Below, in pieces: positions 52,418-62,487 of a DNA stretch of 64,000 nt. Source of the stretch: Flavobacterium hydrophilum (GTDB lineage Bacteria > Bacteroidota > Bacteroidia > Flavobacteriales > Flavobacteriaceae). The stretch's first letter is position 1, and each line of letters starts with the position of its first letter. Position numbers and translations under genes: made by a program. Location of the stretch: the NCBI RefSeq assembly GCF_003202405.1, contig NZ_QJHL01000005.1, positions 248,001-312,000 on the forward strand. Direction: 5' to 3'. Under the pieces are notes generated by a model. The model was given only the letters and a program-made list of their open reading frames with translations, was not told the origin of the DNA and searched no databases.

Positions 52418-53887
52418 TTAAATACTAATTCCAACTTTTCTTAAAAGACCATCAATAACCTTATTGATATCAGGTGATATATTGAATTTATAATTCAAAT
52501 AAAGATATAAAATCGTTACAAATATGGATTTTAAACCAATACCAATTAAAGGATAAACCGGAAATTCCCAAAAATAAAAAACTAAAAACAAAACTGTAGT
52601 AACTGCCAGAGAATATAAATTCTGTTTTGTAAAAGGATATAAATGAAGTTTTTTAACCACAAAAAGCAATTTAGCTAAGCTATAAAACGTAATAGACAAT
52701 AAAGTAGCAAATGCTGACCCCATAATACCATAAAGAGGTATAAAAATTACATTTAGAATAAACGTCAATACCACTAAACCTAATCCTAAAAACAATACCG
52801 TTTTGTAGTATTTTGTATTAAAAATGATAGCATTATTATTTCCTAAAATCAAATCAAAATATTTTGATAAACCAATCATAAAAACAACCGGCACTCCTCC
52901 TCTATATTCTGCTGGAACTATTTCGTATAATTGATTAATATTTACGAAAATGCATAACATTACAAAACCACCAACAATCTGAAGATTTATAGAGGTTTTT
53001 TTATATAAATCATTTAGTTCATCATGTTTATTTTCATGCATTAATTTGGCTGTAATCGGATATACAATCTGATGCATTGCACGACTGGGAACAGAAATCA
53101 CCAAAGCAATATAGGTCGCTACAGAATAATAAGCAATATTCTCAATTTCCATATATTGGTTTAGCATTATTTTATCACCATCTAATAGTAAATTAGCGAC
53201 ACTTCCGGAAAGAATGATATAAAAAGTGTATTCCATTACACTCTTTACATTTTCAGGTATTGTAATTTGAAAATTAGGCCTTTTAATATAAAAAGCATAA
53301 AACATCGTAACTAAAAACGCGACAAAATAAATACCTGCAGTCACATAAACAAACTCAACCAGCGTTATCCAATGAAAATACAAACCTATTAAAGCAACTG
53401 ATGAAAACAACCTTAATCCTACTTCTTTAATAAAATTTCCAAAAACAGAATGCATATGCACTCTTGCCCATGCGTAGAAAATCTCAAAATAAGCCATACA
53501 TATTCCGATAAACGGAATTAAAAGCATAAATTCTTTTACAACCGGATTTTTCTTTGATACAAAAGCAGTAATATCATCGAAGAAAAAGAGTCCTATAATT
53601 CCCAAAGGAATACACATTAATACAGGAAACAATGCCGTAAATGACAAAAATTGTTCTCTTTCTTCTTCTGTTTTGTATTGTGAATAAAATTTTACCAATG
53701 TATTTTGCATTCCGATAGCAAACAAAGGCATGATAACATTCGCTGCAGATAATATATAGTTTGTTAATGCATAATACGTTGCACCTAAAAAAACCGGGTA
53801 TAAATAAAGTGTATTTATGGCTCCAATACCGAAACCTATATAGGTGATGATAGTATTTTTGAAAGACTGATTTAAAACAATACCCAT
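52418..53887 (-). CDS. Wzx-like polysaccharide flippase
   Basis: 489 residues with about 14 hydrophobic helices and little else, including L-Y-P-V-F-L-G and the Q-N-T-L-V-K-F-Y-S-Q-Y loop typical of the MATE/oligosaccharidyl-lipid flippase superfamily (RfbX/MviN-like). It would move an undecaprenyl-linked sugar across the inner membrane. It is the last gene of a three-gene unit with the GT4 glycosyltransferase and the YfhO protein, so a surface glycan or glycoprotein sugar is the likely cargo. Confidence 0.8.
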   Translation of the reverse strand: MGIVLNQSFKNTIITYIGFGIGAINTLYLYPVFLGATYYALTNYILSAANVIMPLFAIGMQNTLVKFYSQYKTEEEREQFLSFTALFPVLMCIPLGIIGLFFFDDITAFVSKKNPVVKEFMLLIPFIGICMAYFEIFYAWARVHMHSVFGNFIKEVGLRLFSSVALIGLYFHWITLVEFVYVTAGIYFVAFLVTMFYAFYIKRPNFQITIPENVKSVMEYTFYIILSGSVANLLLDGDKIMLNQYMEIENIAYYSVATYIALVISVPSRAMHQIVYPITAKLMHENKHDELNDLYKKTSINLQIVGGFVMLCIFVNINQLYEIVPAEYRGGVPVVFMIGLSKYFDLILGNNNAIIFNTKYYKTVLFLGLGLVVLTFILNVIFIPLYGIMGSAFATLLSITFYSLAKLLFVVKKLHLYPFTKQNLYSLAVTTVLFLVFYFWEFPVYPLIGIGLKSIFVTILYLYLNYKFNISPDINKVIDGLLRKVGISI

Positions 53888-53926
53888 ATGTGGATTTATG
53901 AATTTAGATTTTAGATTCTTGCACTG

Positions 53927-55216
53927 TTATGATTGCTTAATCAATTGTGCCAATTGTTTGGTAAGGTTTTTTCTTGAATATTGTTGCAAACCAACCCCGT
54001 TTGCTTGTAATTTTCCTTCTAAAAATTGATTATAAAAGTCCAAAATTACACTTTTTAACTTCGTTTTTTCAGAATAATCAAAAAATACTCCCGTATTCGT
54101 TTCTTTTATAATATCCGAAAAATCAGAACCTTGCGGACCAATAGCGATTATTGGCCTTTCTGAAACCATATATTCAAACAACTTACCTGGAATAATGCTT
54201 TTTGTATCTTCAGAATTAATTTCGATTAAAAGTAAAACCTGAGATTTTTTTTGATGGGCAATTGCCTCATGATGGGATACATATCCAAGAAGATTCAAAT
54301 AAGAATTCAGATTAAACGCTCCAATAGAATCAAGCACTTCCTGACTTACAGCACCGATTAATTTAATTTCTAAATGCGATTTAAAATCAGGAATTTCGTT
54401 TAGCAATTCAACCAAAGATTCCCATAAAAATTTCGGATTTCTATCTGACAAAAAAGAACCTATGTGAGCTAGAGTAAATTTAGTATCTAAGACTTGTTTC
54501 TCGACATTTTCAATATCATAACCATTTGTAATGACTGAAATCGGTTTATCTGTTATTGCCTGAAATTCTATTTTAGTCGTTTTACTGGTTACTATAACAG
54601 TATCTGCTGAATTGAGAACTTTATATTCTAATTGTTTGTGTTTTTTAGCAGCATAACCTGATAAACGCAGTGCTTTATGATAGCCAATAGTAGTCCATGG
54701 ATCACGAAAATCGGCAAACCATTTTACATTTAGTTTCTTTTTTAATTCTAAACCAATTAAATGCAAACTGTGCGGGGGTCCGGAAGTAATAATTGTATCA
54801 ATATTATTTTCCTTAATATACTTTTCAAGATAAGAAACAGAAGGCTTTACCCAAAATACACGTGCATCAGGAATAAATAAATTTCCACGCACCCAAAGAA
54901 AAAGTTTGTCAAGAAAACTTTGTTTTTTCTTATTAGGCATAATTCCCGAAGCAATCTTCTTGGTTTTATTTTTTGAAAAAACATAAGCTAGCTGATAAGG
55001 CTCCCATATTTTATTTTTAAGAATAATGACTTTATTTGAAATTTCTTTTACTAAACCTTCATCAACAATTGGATAAGTTGGATTTTCAGGAACATAAACA
55101 ATGGGCTGAATATCAAATTCAGGCAAATATTTCACAAACTTCAACCAACGTTGAACACCTGGTCCTCCCGCAGGCGGAAAATAATAAGTAATTATTAAAA
55201 GTTTTTTTTGTTCCAT
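53927..55216 (-). CDS. GT4-type glycosyltransferase
   Basis: 429 residues. The N-terminal Y-Y-F-P-P-A-G-G-P-G-V-Q-R-W is the glycine-rich donor-side loop of GT-B enzymes; F-A-D-F-R-D-P-W, T-N-G-Y-D and the late G-K-L-F-E-Y-M block (E-x7-E region of GT4) follow. Cytoplasmic with no membrane helix. It extends a glycan with an unknown sugar. It lies 39 bases before the flippase gene and 57 after YfhO, in one transcript. Confidence 0.85.
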   Translation of the reverse strand: MEQKKLLIITYYFPPAGGPGVQRWLKFVKYLPEFDIQPIVYVPENPTYPIVDEGLVKEISNKVIILKNKIWEPYQLAYVFSKNKTKKIASGIMPNKKKQSFLDKLFLWVRGNLFIPDARVFWVKPSVSYLEKYIKENNIDTIITSGPPHSLHLIGLELKKKLNVKWFADFRDPWTTIGYHKALRLSGYAAKKHKQLEYKVLNSADTVIVTSKTTKIEFQAITDKPISVITNGYDIENVEKQVLDTKFTLAHIGSFLSDRNPKFLWESLVELLNEIPDFKSHLEIKLIGAVSQEVLDSIGAFNLNSYLNLLGYVSHHEAIAHQKKSQVLLLIEINSEDTKSIIPGKLFEYMVSERPIIAIGPQGSDFSDIIKETNTGVFFDYSEKTKLKSVILDFYNQFLEGKLQANGVGLQQYSRKNLTKQLAQLIKQS

Positions 55217-55273
55217 ATTCCAATTCCACAGAGATTCAGAAAGTCTCCACCAAGGATCACAAAGATTTTTAAA

Positions 55274-57730
55274 TTATTTTTGAGTGCCTCCGTGATTAAT
55301 TTGCGAATCTTTGCGAAAGAATTTTTCAAAATAAATTCCTCCAATTAAAAGCAACAAAATACCAATTGAACTTCCTAATGCAATTGCGCTTCCGGTTTTA
55401 ACAACCTGAGGTTCGAATTTAAATTCAATCGTATGTTTTCCGCCTGGAATTTCCATTGCTCTTAAAACATAATCAACAGGAAAATGATCTGTTAACTGAC
55501 CGTCAATATATGCATTCCAGCCATTTTTATAATACATTTCAGAGAAAACAGCCAAACCGTCTTTTCCATTGTCTGATTGATATTTGATATAATTTGGTTT
55601 GTATTCAATAACTTTAATTGTTCCTGTGTTATCCCATTGTTTTTTCAATCGGGCACTTTTAAATTTAGCTTCATAATCATGAACATTAAATACTGCAACA
55701 TTTTTAGTATCTAAATTATCTAAAGCTTTCATAACATCATCAGGCTTGTTCACTAATTTTACTGAACTTACAAACCATGCGTTCCCATTCGCTTCAGGAT
55801 TTGCGACCGGAACTTCATTTCCTTCTTTATCTGTTTGAATTACATACTTAACATTTAACATATTAAGAACTTCAATATTACCCTTTTGAATTTGATAATC
55901 CATCAACTGTTGCATTCTTCTTGGTCGTACAGCACTATAACCGCCAATTGTTTTATGGAAATACGAAGACCTCCCTTGCAATTGTCCCTGCACATCAAAA
56001 ACACGATAAATCGATTTGTCTTCCAAAATTTTCGTATCAATTGGTGTTTCCTGAAAAGGAGCTGCAATTTGTACAGGACTTACAAAATCTTTAGCAGAAA
56101 CATATCTTTTATCCACAAAAAACAAATCGAAAATCATTAAGATACCTATAAGAATTAACGTTGTATTTTGAGCAAGTTTATTTTTGATGAACATCCATAA
56201 AATTCCAAATGTCACAACTATAAAAAAACCTGAGCGTAATAAGTCTGCTGAATACAAACTCATTCGATCTTCCTTTAAGGCATCTACAAAAGCAGGCCCG
56301 TAACTTTGCAAGTAAGCATTATCACTCATTCCCGTAAAATGGAACATGCTTTTAGCAAATACTAAAATCAATAAAACGCCAATACCAAATACCCCTGTTT
56401 GGACTAATGCTTTTTGCTGCAGTTTCGGCTCGTTTTTTGCATTAAAAAAAGATTGTAATCCCATAACCGCAAGTACAGGAATACACAATTCTAATATAAC
56501 CTGAATAGAAGATACTGCTCTAAATTTATCATACATCGGAACGTATTCGATAAAAAAGTTAGTCAAGACTGAGAAATTTTTACCCCATGAAAGCATCAGC
56601 GTAAATAAAGCACCTGCAAGAAATACATATTTAATCTTTCTTTCATCAATAAACAACGCCAGAACAGCTAAAAAGAAAACCACAACACCAATGTAAGCTG
56701 GTGCAGAAACTATTGGCTGATCTCCCCAATAAGTAGGCATTCCTGAGACAAAATCCTGTGCCTGACCAGCAGGAACACCTTGTTCAATCATAAACGAATA
56801 CATACGGCTGTCAGTTCCTACATTTTCATGACTGGAACCTCCAAAAATTCTTGGTGCTATTAAATTTAAACTTTCTGCTATTCCATAACTGTATTCAGTT
56901 ATGTAATCTGTAGTCATTGACGCTGTTGTAGTATTTTTTGATCCGTCCGGGTTAAAAGTCAATTCACTTTTATCACGAATACTAAATTTAGCATATTCGC
57001 TGGTTGCCATCAGATTTGTTGCATTTGCACCAATGGCAAAAATTCCGGCTACAGCCAAAACACCAACCGCAATACCTAGTTCTTTAAATTGTTTTTCTTT
57101 AATAAAAATAAAAGCAAAATATCCTGAAAGAATCAATAAGAAAATCAATAGATAATAAGTCATTTGAAAGTGGTTTGCATTTACTTCTAATGCAACCGCC
57201 AACATGGTGAGAAGACCTCCCCAAATGTATTTTTTCTGAAATACCAATATAAAACCGGCAATTACCAATGGCATATACGCAATCGCATGTGCTTTTGCAT
57301 TATGCCCTACTCCAAGTATAATTATCAAATAAGTAGAAAAACCAAACGCAATTGCACCTATAAAAGCTTTTAATGGATCTGTTTTTAAAACCAGAAGCAA
57401 ACCATAAAAACCTAAGAAATATAAAAATAAATAATCGGCAGGACGTGGTAAAAATCGTAAAACATCATCTAGCTTACCCACGTAATCATTCGGATAATTT
57501 GCACCTAATTGATAAGTTGGCATTCCTCCAAAAGCAGAATTCGTCCAATACGGTTCTGTATTTTGAGCTGCCCTAAAGTCATTTTGCTCTTTTGCCATTC
57601 CGGTATATTGAGCAATATCAGACTGAAAAATCTGTTTTCCCTGCAAAACAGGATAAAAATAAATTAATGAAACAAGAATAAAGCCCAGAATTACAAGGGC
57701 ATGCGGATAGAACTTATTTACTATTTTCAA
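55274..57730 (-). CDS. YfhO family membrane protein
   Basis: 818 residues. Twelve or so hydrophobic helices between residues 10 and 540, and a large extracytoplasmic C-terminal domain (about 560-780) before a last helix near 790-808 and a basic end. Motifs such as Q-S-D-I-A-Q-Y, P-Y-W-T-N-S-A-F-G-G-M-P-T-Y and V-D-Y-V-L-R-A-M-E-I-P-G-G-K-H-T-I-E-F match the YfhO family, GT-C-like proteins that add sugars to teichoic acids or lipids in Gram-positives; the substrate in Bacteroidota is not known. First gene of the glycan cluster. Its promoter (57777-57804) lies in the end of the preceding gene. Confidence 0.85.
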   Translation of the reverse strand: MKIVNKFYPHALVILGFILVSLIYFYPVLQGKQIFQSDIAQYTGMAKEQNDFRAAQNTEPYWTNSAFGGMPTYQLGANYPNDYVGKLDDVLRFLPRPADYLFLYFLGFYGLLLVLKTDPLKAFIGAIAFGFSTYLIIILGVGHNAKAHAIAYMPLVIAGFILVFQKKYIWGGLLTMLAVALEVNANHFQMTYYLLIFLLILSGYFAFIFIKEKQFKELGIAVGVLAVAGIFAIGANATNLMATSEYAKFSIRDKSELTFNPDGSKNTTTASMTTDYITEYSYGIAESLNLIAPRIFGGSSHENVGTDSRMYSFMIEQGVPAGQAQDFVSGMPTYWGDQPIVSAPAYIGVVVFFLAVLALFIDERKIKYVFLAGALFTLMLSWGKNFSVLTNFFIEYVPMYDKFRAVSSIQVILELCIPVLAVMGLQSFFNAKNEPKLQQKALVQTGVFGIGVLLILVFAKSMFHFTGMSDNAYLQSYGPAFVDALKEDRMSLYSADLLRSGFFIVVTFGILWMFIKNKLAQNTTLILIGILMIFDLFFVDKRYVSAKDFVSPVQIAAPFQETPIDTKILEDKSIYRVFDVQGQLQGRSSYFHKTIGGYSAVRPRRMQQLMDYQIQKGNIEVLNMLNVKYVIQTDKEGNEVPVANPEANGNAWFVSSVKLVNKPDDVMKALDNLDTKNVAVFNVHDYEAKFKSARLKKQWDNTGTIKVIEYKPNYIKYQSDNGKDGLAVFSEMYYKNGWNAYIDGQLTDHFPVDYVLRAMEIPGGKHTIEFKFEPQVVKTGSAIALGSSIGILLLLIGGIYFEKFFRKDSQINHGGTQK

Positions 57731-57776
57731 TTTTGGGTGGTTTGGTTAAATGATGAATCCTGATAATTTCAGGGTA

Positions 57777-57804
57777 CAAACTTAATCTATTTCTTCGTAA
57801 TCAA
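57777..57804 (-). promoter_or_regulatory. Promoter of the YfhO-GT4-flippase operon
   Basis: On the minus strand TTG at 57804-57802, 17 bases, then TAAGTTTG at 57784-57777, matching the Bacteroidota consensus in both boxes. It is embedded in the last codons of the DUF4834 gene and would start transcription near 57770, about 40 bases before the YfhO start. Confidence 0.6.
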
Positions 57805-58066
57805 CATAATCGCCAACTTTTTTGGTTTCGCGGGGCTTTTTTGCATTAGCAGTATTGATGATTATCTCATCATTATTATTTTGAGTTCTTTGCCATGAAT
57901 TATTCTGGCTATATTGCTGTTGTCTCTCAAAATTCTCACCTGCTTTCTCAACCGCTTTTTTTACCAGGACTGGTAAAAAGATTTTAGCTAAAAATTTAAA
58001 AATATAATAAAAAGCTATTACCCACATTATGGTTTTAAATAACCCTGAAAATGATGCTTCTTGCAT
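57782..58066 (-). CDS. DUF4834 family small membrane protein
   Basis: 94 residues from the ATG at 58066 (M-Q-E-A-S-F-S-G). A TTG at 58108 in the same frame would add 14 residues without a plausible signal; I reject it. One helix (about 9-30, T-I-M-W-V-I-A-F-Y-Y-I-F), then L-V-K-K-A-V-E-K-A-G-E and a hydrophilic tail rich in Asn/Gln, ending in acidic residues. DUF4834 is a Bacteroidota family of unknown role. Its end carries the promoter of the next operon. Confidence 0.8.
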   Translation of the reverse strand: MQEASFSGLFKTIMWVIAFYYIFKFLAKIFLPVLVKKAVEKAGENFERQQQYSQNNSWQRTQNNNDEIIINTANAKKPRETKKVGDYVDYEEID

Positions 58067-58146
58067 AATCGTATAATTTTTTTCAAAATTAATAAAACCA
58101 TCGTTCAAAATTAAAATATCAATCTTAAATAAATAATAAAATATAG

Positions 58147-58154
58147 TACATTTG
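58147..58154 (+). promoter_or_regulatory. -7 element of the MetA-type gene
   Basis: TACATTTG, an exact TAnnTTTG match, 36 bases before the ATG at 58190, with no TTG at -33. Confidence 0.4.
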
Positions 58155-58189
58155 AAAACGTTATTACTTTTTAATCAAAAAATACATAT

Positions 58190-59221
58190 ATGTTAAAAAT
58201 TAAAAACTTTTTGATAGCCTGCCTATTTTTATTCCCACAATACTTTTTTGCTCAACATACAGATGTTATAAATTCAAATCGCCCAGGCGAAACTATGTCA
58301 GCTTTTTCTGTTGGAAAATCCGTAATACAAGGTGAAGTTGGTTTTTATGGTATAAATGAAAAACATGATGCACAAGATTATGAAGCCACAGGTTTTGGTA
58401 CTGACTTTACTCTTCGTTGGGGGCTTTTTCACGAACAGCTTGAATTTATAGCCGATATTCAATATCAAAATGAAAAATTTGAAACCCCAGCAATTACTTT
58501 TAGAAAAAGCAACCTAAAACAAACGGTTTTGGGTGCAAAATACTTAATTTACGATCCCTTCAGACGTTACAATAAAAACATCAATATTTACAGCTATAAC
58601 GCAAATAAAAAATTCAGCTGGCGTCAATTAATTCCGGCAGTTTCAATCTTTGCCGGTGCTAATTTTGTATTCAAAGACAATCCATATGCTTATAATACAA
58701 ATACACTCAATTATTATTCAACCGAATTCAATATTGCCCCTAAGCTAATGTTGATTACTCAAAATCATTTTGGCGATGGAAGATGGGTACTAGTAACAAA
58801 TCTTATTGCAGATTACATATCAACCGACAATCCCGGTTTTGGATATGTTCTAACTATAACAAGAGGTTTCAATAGCAAATGGTCTGGCTTCCTTGAAAAT
58901 CAGGGCTATAAAAGTGACTTATATAGCGATGCTATTATAAGAGGAGGTGCAGCTTATTTATTATCAAGAAATGTACAAGTCGATGCTTCGGTTAGCAAAA
59001 ATTTAAAAAATTCACCTTCATTACTTTATGGAGGAATTGGCTTTTCTATCCGTTATGATGACAATCATAAAGACAAACTTGTGAATTATGGCAAAGCAAG
59101 AAAAGTAAAAAAGACAAAAGACAAAAAGAAGAAAGATAAAAATGCAGTAGAAGAACCAACCGAAGAAGAAATAATAGACTATCAGGAAAAAGAACGTGAA
59201 AGAAAATCTAAATATGAATAA
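58190..59221 (+). CDS. Outer-membrane beta-barrel, MetA/phenol-degradation-transporter fold
   Basis: 343 residues with a signal peptide (to F-F-A-Q). I-N-S-N-R-P-G-E-T-M-S-A at the start of the mature protein followed by about 12 beta-strands (V-G-F-Y-G, F-G-T-D-F-T-L-R-W-G-L, L-E-F-I-A-D-I-Q-Y) is the pattern of the PF13557 outer-membrane family. The end is unusual: a 45-residue tail rich in lysine and glutamate (T-K-D-K-K-K-K-D-K, E-E-P-T-E-E-E), a highly charged extension after the barrel. Substrate unknown. The next gene follows by 53 bases in the same direction. Confidence 0.75.
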   Translation: MLKIKNFLIACLFLFPQYFFAQHTDVINSNRPGETMSAFSVGKSVIQGEVGFYGINEKHDAQDYEATGFGTDFTLRWGLFHEQLEFIADIQYQNEKFETPAITFRKSNLKQTVLGAKYLIYDPFRRYNKNINIYSYNANKKFSWRQLIPAVSIFAGANFVFKDNPYAYNTNTLNYYSTEFNIAPKLMLITQNHFGDGRWVLVTNLIADYISTDNPGFGYVLTITRGFNSKWSGFLENQGYKSDLYSDAIIRGGAAYLLSRNVQVDASVSKNLKNSPSLLYGGIGFSIRYDDNHKDKLVNYGKARKVKKTKDKKKKDKNAVEEPTEEEIIDYQEKERERKSKYE

Positions 59222-59274
59222 GCTTAAATTTATAAGTAGTTTTTTTACTCGAAAATTCAAATAAAAACACATTA

Positions 59275-60405
59275 ATGATTACAATTAAAGAAGCCAAAAC
59301 AAAAAAGGAATTAACAGAGTATATTAAATTCCCTTTTTCTTTATATAAAGACAATCCATACTGGGTTCCTCCCATTATTTCAGATGAATTGGAATCATTT
59401 GATAAAACAAAAAACCCTGCTTTTGAAAACGCTGAAGCTTATTTTTATATGGCCTATAAAAACAACGAAGTTGTTGGGCGAATTACGGCTATCATAAATT
59501 GGTCCGAAGTTAATAATCAACATAAAAGGAAAGTTCGTTTTGGCTGGTTTGATGTTATTGATGACATAGAAGTAACTAAGGCATTACTGGAAAAGGTTTA
59601 TGAATTAGGAAAACAGCACAACCTGGAACACATTGAAGGTCCGATGGGTTTTTCAAATCTGGATAAAGTTGGAGTTTTGACTGAAGGTTTTGACCAGGTA
59701 GGAACTATGATTACATGGTATAACTATGAATACTATGTTACACATTTTGAGCAGCTAGGTTTTCAGGTAGAAAAACAATATATAGAAAGTATTTTTCCGT
59801 TTTCAAATGTAAAACCAGAATTCTTTTTGAAAGCACAGGAGCTTATCAAAAAACGATATGGTTTAAGGTCCTTAACCTTTACAAAAACAAAAGACATCAT
59901 GCCACATGTTGACAAAATGTTTGATTTGTTTAATGAATCTTATGAAAAACTAGCTTCATTTGTGGCAATATCTGATGTTCAGAAAGAATATTTTAAAAAG
60001 AAATACATTAGCTTCATCAATCCGGAATATATCAAATTTGTTGTTGACAAAGACGATAAATTAATTGCTTTCAGTATTGTAATGCCTAGTTTTACAGAAG
60101 CTTTACAGAAAATTAAAGGAAAGCTTTTCCCATTTGGTTTTCTCCAATTATTAAAAGCCAGAAAGCATAGTAAAGATGTTGTTTTCTATCTTATTGGAGT
60201 TCACCCGGACTATCAAAACAAAGGAGTCACCGCAATCATATTTGATGAATATTACAAGACTTTTTCAGAAAAAGGAATTCAAAATTGCATCAGAACTCCT
60301 GAACTTTTAGAGAACAATGCAATTCATTTATTATGGAAAAATTTTGACCCGAAAATTCATTGTCAAAGAAAAACATATAGAAAAGATTTATCGCAGTGGA
60401 AATAA
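59275..60405 (+). CDS. GNAT-like N-acyltransferase family protein
   Basis: 376 residues. W-V-P-P-I-I-S-D-E and N-N-E-V-V-G-R-I-T-A-I in the first half and Y-L-I-G-V-H-P-D-Y-Q-N-K-G-V-T-A in the second half are two GNAT-like halves; the latter is the acyl-CoA binding P-loop (Q-x-x-G-x-A/T). No membrane segment. In public databases such proteins are sometimes mislabelled GTP cyclohydrolase; nothing here supports that. The acceptor is unknown. It may share a transcript with the MetA-type gene. Convergent with yidC through a bidirectional terminator. Confidence 0.75.
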   Translation: MITIKEAKTKKELTEYIKFPFSLYKDNPYWVPPIISDELESFDKTKNPAFENAEAYFYMAYKNNEVVGRITAIINWSEVNNQHKRKVRFGWFDVIDDIEVTKALLEKVYELGKQHNLEHIEGPMGFSNLDKVGVLTEGFDQVGTMITWYNYEYYVTHFEQLGFQVEKQYIESIFPFSNVKPEFFLKAQELIKKRYGLRSLTFTKTKDIMPHVDKMFDLFNESYEKLASFVAISDVQKEYFKKKYISFINPEYIKFVVDKDDKLIAFSIVMPSFTEALQKIKGKLFPFGFLQLLKARKHSKDVVFYLIGVHPDYQNKGVTAIIFDEYYKTFSEKGIQNCIRTPELLENNAIHLLWKNFDPKIHCQRKTYRKDLSQWK

Positions 60406-60440
60406 AAAAAAAACAAAATTATCTAATAATCTCTTATACA

Positions 60441-60476
60441 AAAAAAAGGTCGAAAACTAATTTCGACCTTTTTTGT
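60441..60476. terminator. Bidirectional terminator between the GNAT-like gene and yidC
   Basis: The 14-base arm at 60442-60455 pairs with 60461-60474 around GGTCGAAA/TTTCGACC, flanked by A and T runs. Confidence 0.85.
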
Positions 60477-60493
60477 ATTCTTTCTTGCAAGAA

Positions 60494-62407
60494 TTATTTC
60501 TTTTTATTCTGAACTTTTTTTGCTGCCTCCTGCTGCTCCATTACTTCCTGAAGACGCTGCTGGAACTTACTTGGTTTTTTAGGCTCTCTTTGTTTGTTTT
60601 CCTCAATCTGAGCGTGAATTTTTTCACTGTCTACAATATAGTTCTTGATTACAAACATAATTCCTATTGTAATTAAGTTCGAAATAAAGTTGTACAAACT
60701 TAATCCTGCACCATAACTGTTGAAAAAAATTAACATCATTAATGGTGAAACATAAATCATGATTTTCATCATTTTTGCCATATCCGGCATGCCTTCCTGC
60801 TGTGGAGCTGCCATTTGCTGATCTCCGGAAGTCATTTTCATATAGAAGAAAATCGCAATCGCTGCCAAAATTGGAAATAAACTGATATGATCTCCATATA
60901 AAGGAATATGAAATGGCAATTTAAAAACTGAGTCAAAAGAAGACAAATCATCCGCCCAAAGGAAACCTTTTTGCCTTAGCTCAAAAGCTGACGGGAAGAA
61001 CTGGAATGACGCATACATAAAAGGAAGCTGGATCAATGCCGGAATACATCCTGCCATTGGGTTAACCCCTGCTTTATTATACAGCTTCATTGTTTCCTGC
61101 TGCTTCTTCATTGGGTCTTTTTTGAATTTTTCTCCCAATTCTGTAATTTCAGGACGCAAAACTTTCATTTTTGCCTGCGACAAAAAGGACTTATAAGTAA
61201 TTGGCGACATCGCCAACTTGATAAGAATCGTAAAAATAATGATTGCAATTCCAAGAGATAACCCAATAGTTGAACTTAAGAATCCAAATAACGGAATGAA
61301 AATCCATTTGTTAATCCAGCCAAAAATTCCCCATCCAAGCGGAATAATTTTTTCAAAATTCTTATCGTATGATTTTAATACTTTATAGTCAGCCGGACCA
61401 AAATACCAACTCATTTTATAATCAATCTCTCCATTAGAAAACGCTAAAGGAACTGTTGCTTTAAATTGTTTTGTAAAAACAGTATCGATTTTTTCGTCTT
61501 TAACCAAATTCTGGGAAACCAATTGCGATTTTTCGAAAGATGTATTTGTTTGTAGAATCGTAGTAAAGAAATGCTGTTTAAATGCTACATAATCCACTTT
61601 TTCAGGCGTTTCTTCTTTATGATCACCCTGTCCTACATAGCTTTCTTTTCCATCTTCATAACTATAATAGATTTCAGCATAACGGTTTTCATACGAAATA
61701 CTTTTTTCATTTCTATAGGTTTTTAAATCCCATTGCAAATCTAATGGCTTCGACGAATTCAAAACTTTATTCAATCCCTGAGAACGAATATCAAAACCAA
61801 CTAAATAATCATTTGGTTTTAAAATGTATTTATATTCTAAAAATTCATTAGCTCCAGCTTTTAAGCGCATTGTTAAAATCTGGTCTGAACCATTTTTTGT
61901 CAGTATTGGCTCAAAAAACAAGTCTTTAGAATTTAAACTTCTATTATCAGTTGTTTGTAGCTGAATATTTAAATTTGAATTATTGTCTTTAATCAATTCA
62001 ACTAATTGTTTTGAACCTTTTTCAAATCGCTCAAATTCTTTAAGAGTAGCTTCAACAATATAACCTCCTTTATTAGCGATTTTAAGCTTTATCTTTTCAT
62101 TTTCAATCGTGGTAAAAGACTCTTTTGCAGAAGGAAGTGTAGCTGAATAAGCAAAACCACCTAATGTTTTTTGTAATTGGGCTAATTGAACCGTATCACC
62201 AGGAGTTGTTGCGACAGCTGGTAAAGCAGCAGTTTTAGATTTATCTTCTTTTGCTTGTGCCTCTTGTTTCGCAACTAATTCTTTCTTGGCTTTTTCAGCA
62301 GCAATTTCTTTCTCAGAAGGTTGATTTTGATACATAATCCAAATCAAAATTCCAAATATCAATACAAAACCAATGATTGAATTAAGGTCTAATTTTTTTT
62401 CTTCCAT
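60494..62407 (-). CDS. yidC: Membrane protein insertase YidC
   Basis: 637 residues. N-terminal helix (about 8-24), a large periplasmic beta-supersandwich (about 60-350) and the conserved insertase domain (about 365-600), with the Arg-containing groove (L-A-M-S-P-I-T-Y-K-S), the F-K-K-D-P-M-K cytoplasmic coiled coil and the last pair of helices, then a basic tail K-K-P-S-K-F-Q. It inserts and folds inner-membrane proteins, alone or with SecYEG. It follows pyrG by 80 bases on the same strand. Confidence 0.95.
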   Translation of the reverse strand: MEEKKLDLNSIIGFVLIFGILIWIMYQNQPSEKEIAAEKAKKELVAKQEAQAKEDKSKTAALPAVATTPGDTVQLAQLQKTLGGFAYSATLPSAKESFTTIENEKIKLKIANKGGYIVEATLKEFERFEKGSKQLVELIKDNNSNLNIQLQTTDNRSLNSKDLFFEPILTKNGSDQILTMRLKAGANEFLEYKYILKPNDYLVGFDIRSQGLNKVLNSSKPLDLQWDLKTYRNEKSISYENRYAEIYYSYEDGKESYVGQGDHKEETPEKVDYVAFKQHFFTTILQTNTSFEKSQLVSQNLVKDEKIDTVFTKQFKATVPLAFSNGEIDYKMSWYFGPADYKVLKSYDKNFEKIIPLGWGIFGWINKWIFIPLFGFLSSTIGLSLGIAIIIFTILIKLAMSPITYKSFLSQAKMKVLRPEITELGEKFKKDPMKKQQETMKLYNKAGVNPMAGCIPALIQLPFMYASFQFFPSAFELRQKGFLWADDLSSFDSVFKLPFHIPLYGDHISLFPILAAIAIFFYMKMTSGDQQMAAPQQEGMPDMAKMMKIMIYVSPLMMLIFFNSYGAGLSLYNFISNLITIGIMFVIKNYIVDSEKIHAQIEENKQREPKKPSKFQQRLQEVMEQQEAAKKVQNKKK

Positions 62408-62487
62408 TATAATTTAAAAAAGTTACTCATTAAAGAATATTAGTTATGAGTTAGACTCAAAAGTTACATCCTCTTAGAATATTAATA

